The translations under genes and the position numbers were made by a program. A DNA stretch of 64,000 bases, from the NCBI GenBank assembly GCA_030549335.1, contig JAUKPH010000019.1, positions 17,062,001 to 17,126,000 on the forward strand, in the 5' to 3' direction. Each line of letters opens with the position of its first letter. Positions within the stretch are counted from its first letter, which is position 1. The DNA is from Pontederia crassipes. Lineage: Eukaryota; Streptophyta; Magnoliopsida; Commelinales; Pontederiaceae. A model generated the notes under the pieces. It was not told where the DNA came from, did not search any database, and was given only the letters and a program-made list of their open reading frames with translations. This document shows positions 62,541 to 64,000 of this stretch, piece by piece.

Positions 62541-63708
62541 GGGTAAATTACACGAATGGTCCCCCAACTTTGAGTCGATTTTCAATTGGTCCCCAAACTT
62601 CAATTTATAATCAAAACGTCCATCATCTTTTATTTTCTTGCACGATTAGTCCTCTTGACCGGTGATAGTGAGTTTCTCGGTTGCCTTGCATACGTGGCCG
62701 ACACGTCAGCCATTTCTCTCTCATCCACGTCATTTAAGTCATCCATGCCATTTAACGCTTCAAACCAGGTAAATTACACGGATCATCCCCCAACTTTGAA
62801 TCAATTTCTAAATAGTCCCCCAATTTTAATATTATTTCACGATTCATCCACTTAATCGGTAAAAAATAGTCTCCCGATTATCTTGCGATGTGGCATAATA
62901 AAATATAATAAAAAATTTAACTAGTTGACATCACATAATAAAAAATATTATAAAAATTTAAGGACGCTGACGAGTTTTTAAGCACGTCCTTTGGCGAGTT
63001 GGCATAGGGGGCGCTGACCCCCCTCTCCAAGTTCGTCCACTAGCGAGCTTCGCACAAGGGGCATCAATGCCCCCTCTCGAGCTCGTCGACGACCCTAAAT
63101 GACTCAAAATTGAGAGACTAAAAAATAAAAATGATAGGAGCGCCGACGAACTCGCAAGGGGACGTTGACGCCCCTTGTGCGAAGCTCGCTAGTGGACGAG
63201 CTTGGAGAGGGGGGTCGGCGCCCCTATACCAACTCGCCAAAGGGCGAGCTTAGAAAGGGGGCCGACACTCCCCCTCTGCCAGCTCGTCTGCGTTCTTAAA
63301 TTTTTATAATTTTTTTTATTGTGTGATGTCAACTAGTTAAATTATTTTATTATATTTTATTATGCCACATCGTAAGATAATCGGGAGACTATTTTTTACC
63401 AGTCAAGTGAATTAATCGTGCAAGAATATCAAAGTTGAGGGACTATTTAGAGACCGATTTAAAGTTGGGGAACGATCCGTGTAATTTACCTGGTTTGGAG
63501 CGTTAAATGACGTAGATGACTTAAATGACGTGGATGAGAGAGAAATGACTGACGTGTCGGCCATGTATGCAAGGCAATCGGGAAACCTACTATCACCGGT
63601 CAAGAGGATTAATCGTGTAAGAAAATAAAAGATGATAGATTATAAATTAAAGTGGGGGACCAGTTGGAAATTGACTCAAAGTTGGGGGACTATTCGTGTA
63701 ATTTACTC
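62541..63708. mobile_element. Mutator-like foldback element, copy B
   Basis: Flanked by a perfect 10-bp duplication GATTTAATGG (62531-62540, 63709-63718). The left end GGGTAAATTACACGAATGGT followed by CCCCCAACTTTGAGTCGATT is mirrored at the right end, and the mirroring continues inward through almost the whole element. This includes a second inner copy of the terminus (GGTAAATTACACGGATCATC at 62768, mirrored near 63490) and GACATCACATAATAAAAAA-type arms, down to a GC-rich loop around 63060-63150. It is essentially one hairpin of about 0.5 kb arms. No coding. It shares ends and GC-core style with copy A at 1343-2579. Confidence 0.85.
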
Positions 63709-63718
63709 GATTTAATGG

Positions 63719-64000
63719 AAGTATAATCGTTATAATCTTACGATGAATGATTCAAATTGGATAATGTTAATTTCGTCATTTCCCCTTTAAATTCTATAAT
63801 TTATACATCACATTTGTATTAGAAGTACATCGTAGTATATAAAAATTATTTAGTTAATTGAAAATTATTTAAATACATGCTAAAAAATATATAAAAGCTA
63901 TAAATGATGAATATTAATCTGATTGATATCAACTTCTTACACTTCAATGGAGAATCACTATTTTAAACAAATATTTTTTGCTGAATAAATCTTATTAGTT
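63719..64000. other. AT-rich spacer to window end
   Basis: Nothing recognised. Confidence 0.5.

Overview
The window is nuclear DNA from a flowering plant. The genes have plant-type introns and belong to plant families: a BSK receptor-like cytoplasmic kinase, a BAH-TFIIS reader, and a plastid SecY2 relic. The intergenic DNA is AT-rich and full of plant transposons (Helitron, hAT, Mutator-like foldbacks, RTE and L1 LINEs, Ty3/gypsy). GC-rich first exons beside AT-rich later exons and introns suggest a monocot, probably not a grass, but that is only an inference.

Left part (1-21.2 kb, + strand genes). The last two coding exons of CPSF100 (mRNA 3'-end processing) are followed by a Mutator-like foldback element. 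Next comes a complete six-exon GMP synthase (550 aa), whose last intron carries two RTE-family retroposons. After an AT-rich spacer lies a complete eight-exon BAH-TFIIS-zinc-ribbon protein (619 aa, AIPP3/BDT1-like). Its 6.5-kb third intron is a transposon nest: a TIR element, a long-TIR element with a solo LTR inside it, a Helitron-like 5' end, a hAT element with an 8-bp target duplication, and RTE-derived insertions.

Middle (21.2-46.7 kb). A decayed duplicate of the BSK gene's 3' end is separated from the intact BSK by about 11 kb of AT-rich DNA. That block holds two Helitrons, a 142-bp inverted repeat that looks perfect by eye, a short tandem duplication and a broken tRNA-Cys. The intact BSK (492 aa, 10 exons, - strand) has a 7.1-kb intron containing a near-full-length but decayed L1-type LINE, a small TIR element and RTE-derived SINE-like copies.

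Right part (46.7-64 kb). Four exons of a SecY2 (SCY2) gene on the - strand are recognisable but decayed. Just upstream of them sits an 8.05-kb Ty3/gypsy fossil with two 1.9-kb LTRs, matching AAACT target duplications and a Met-tRNA primer site. A transit-peptide-like exon beyond it may be the lost SCY2 5' end. A second Mutator-like foldback, related to the one at the left edge, closes the window.

The genes do not form a pathway; they are independent housekeeping or regulatory genes. The main theme is an RTE LINE and a short SINE-like family sharing its 3' end. It has inserted at least eight times here, usually with 14-20 bp target duplications, including one insertion that is little more than the 3' tail repeat.
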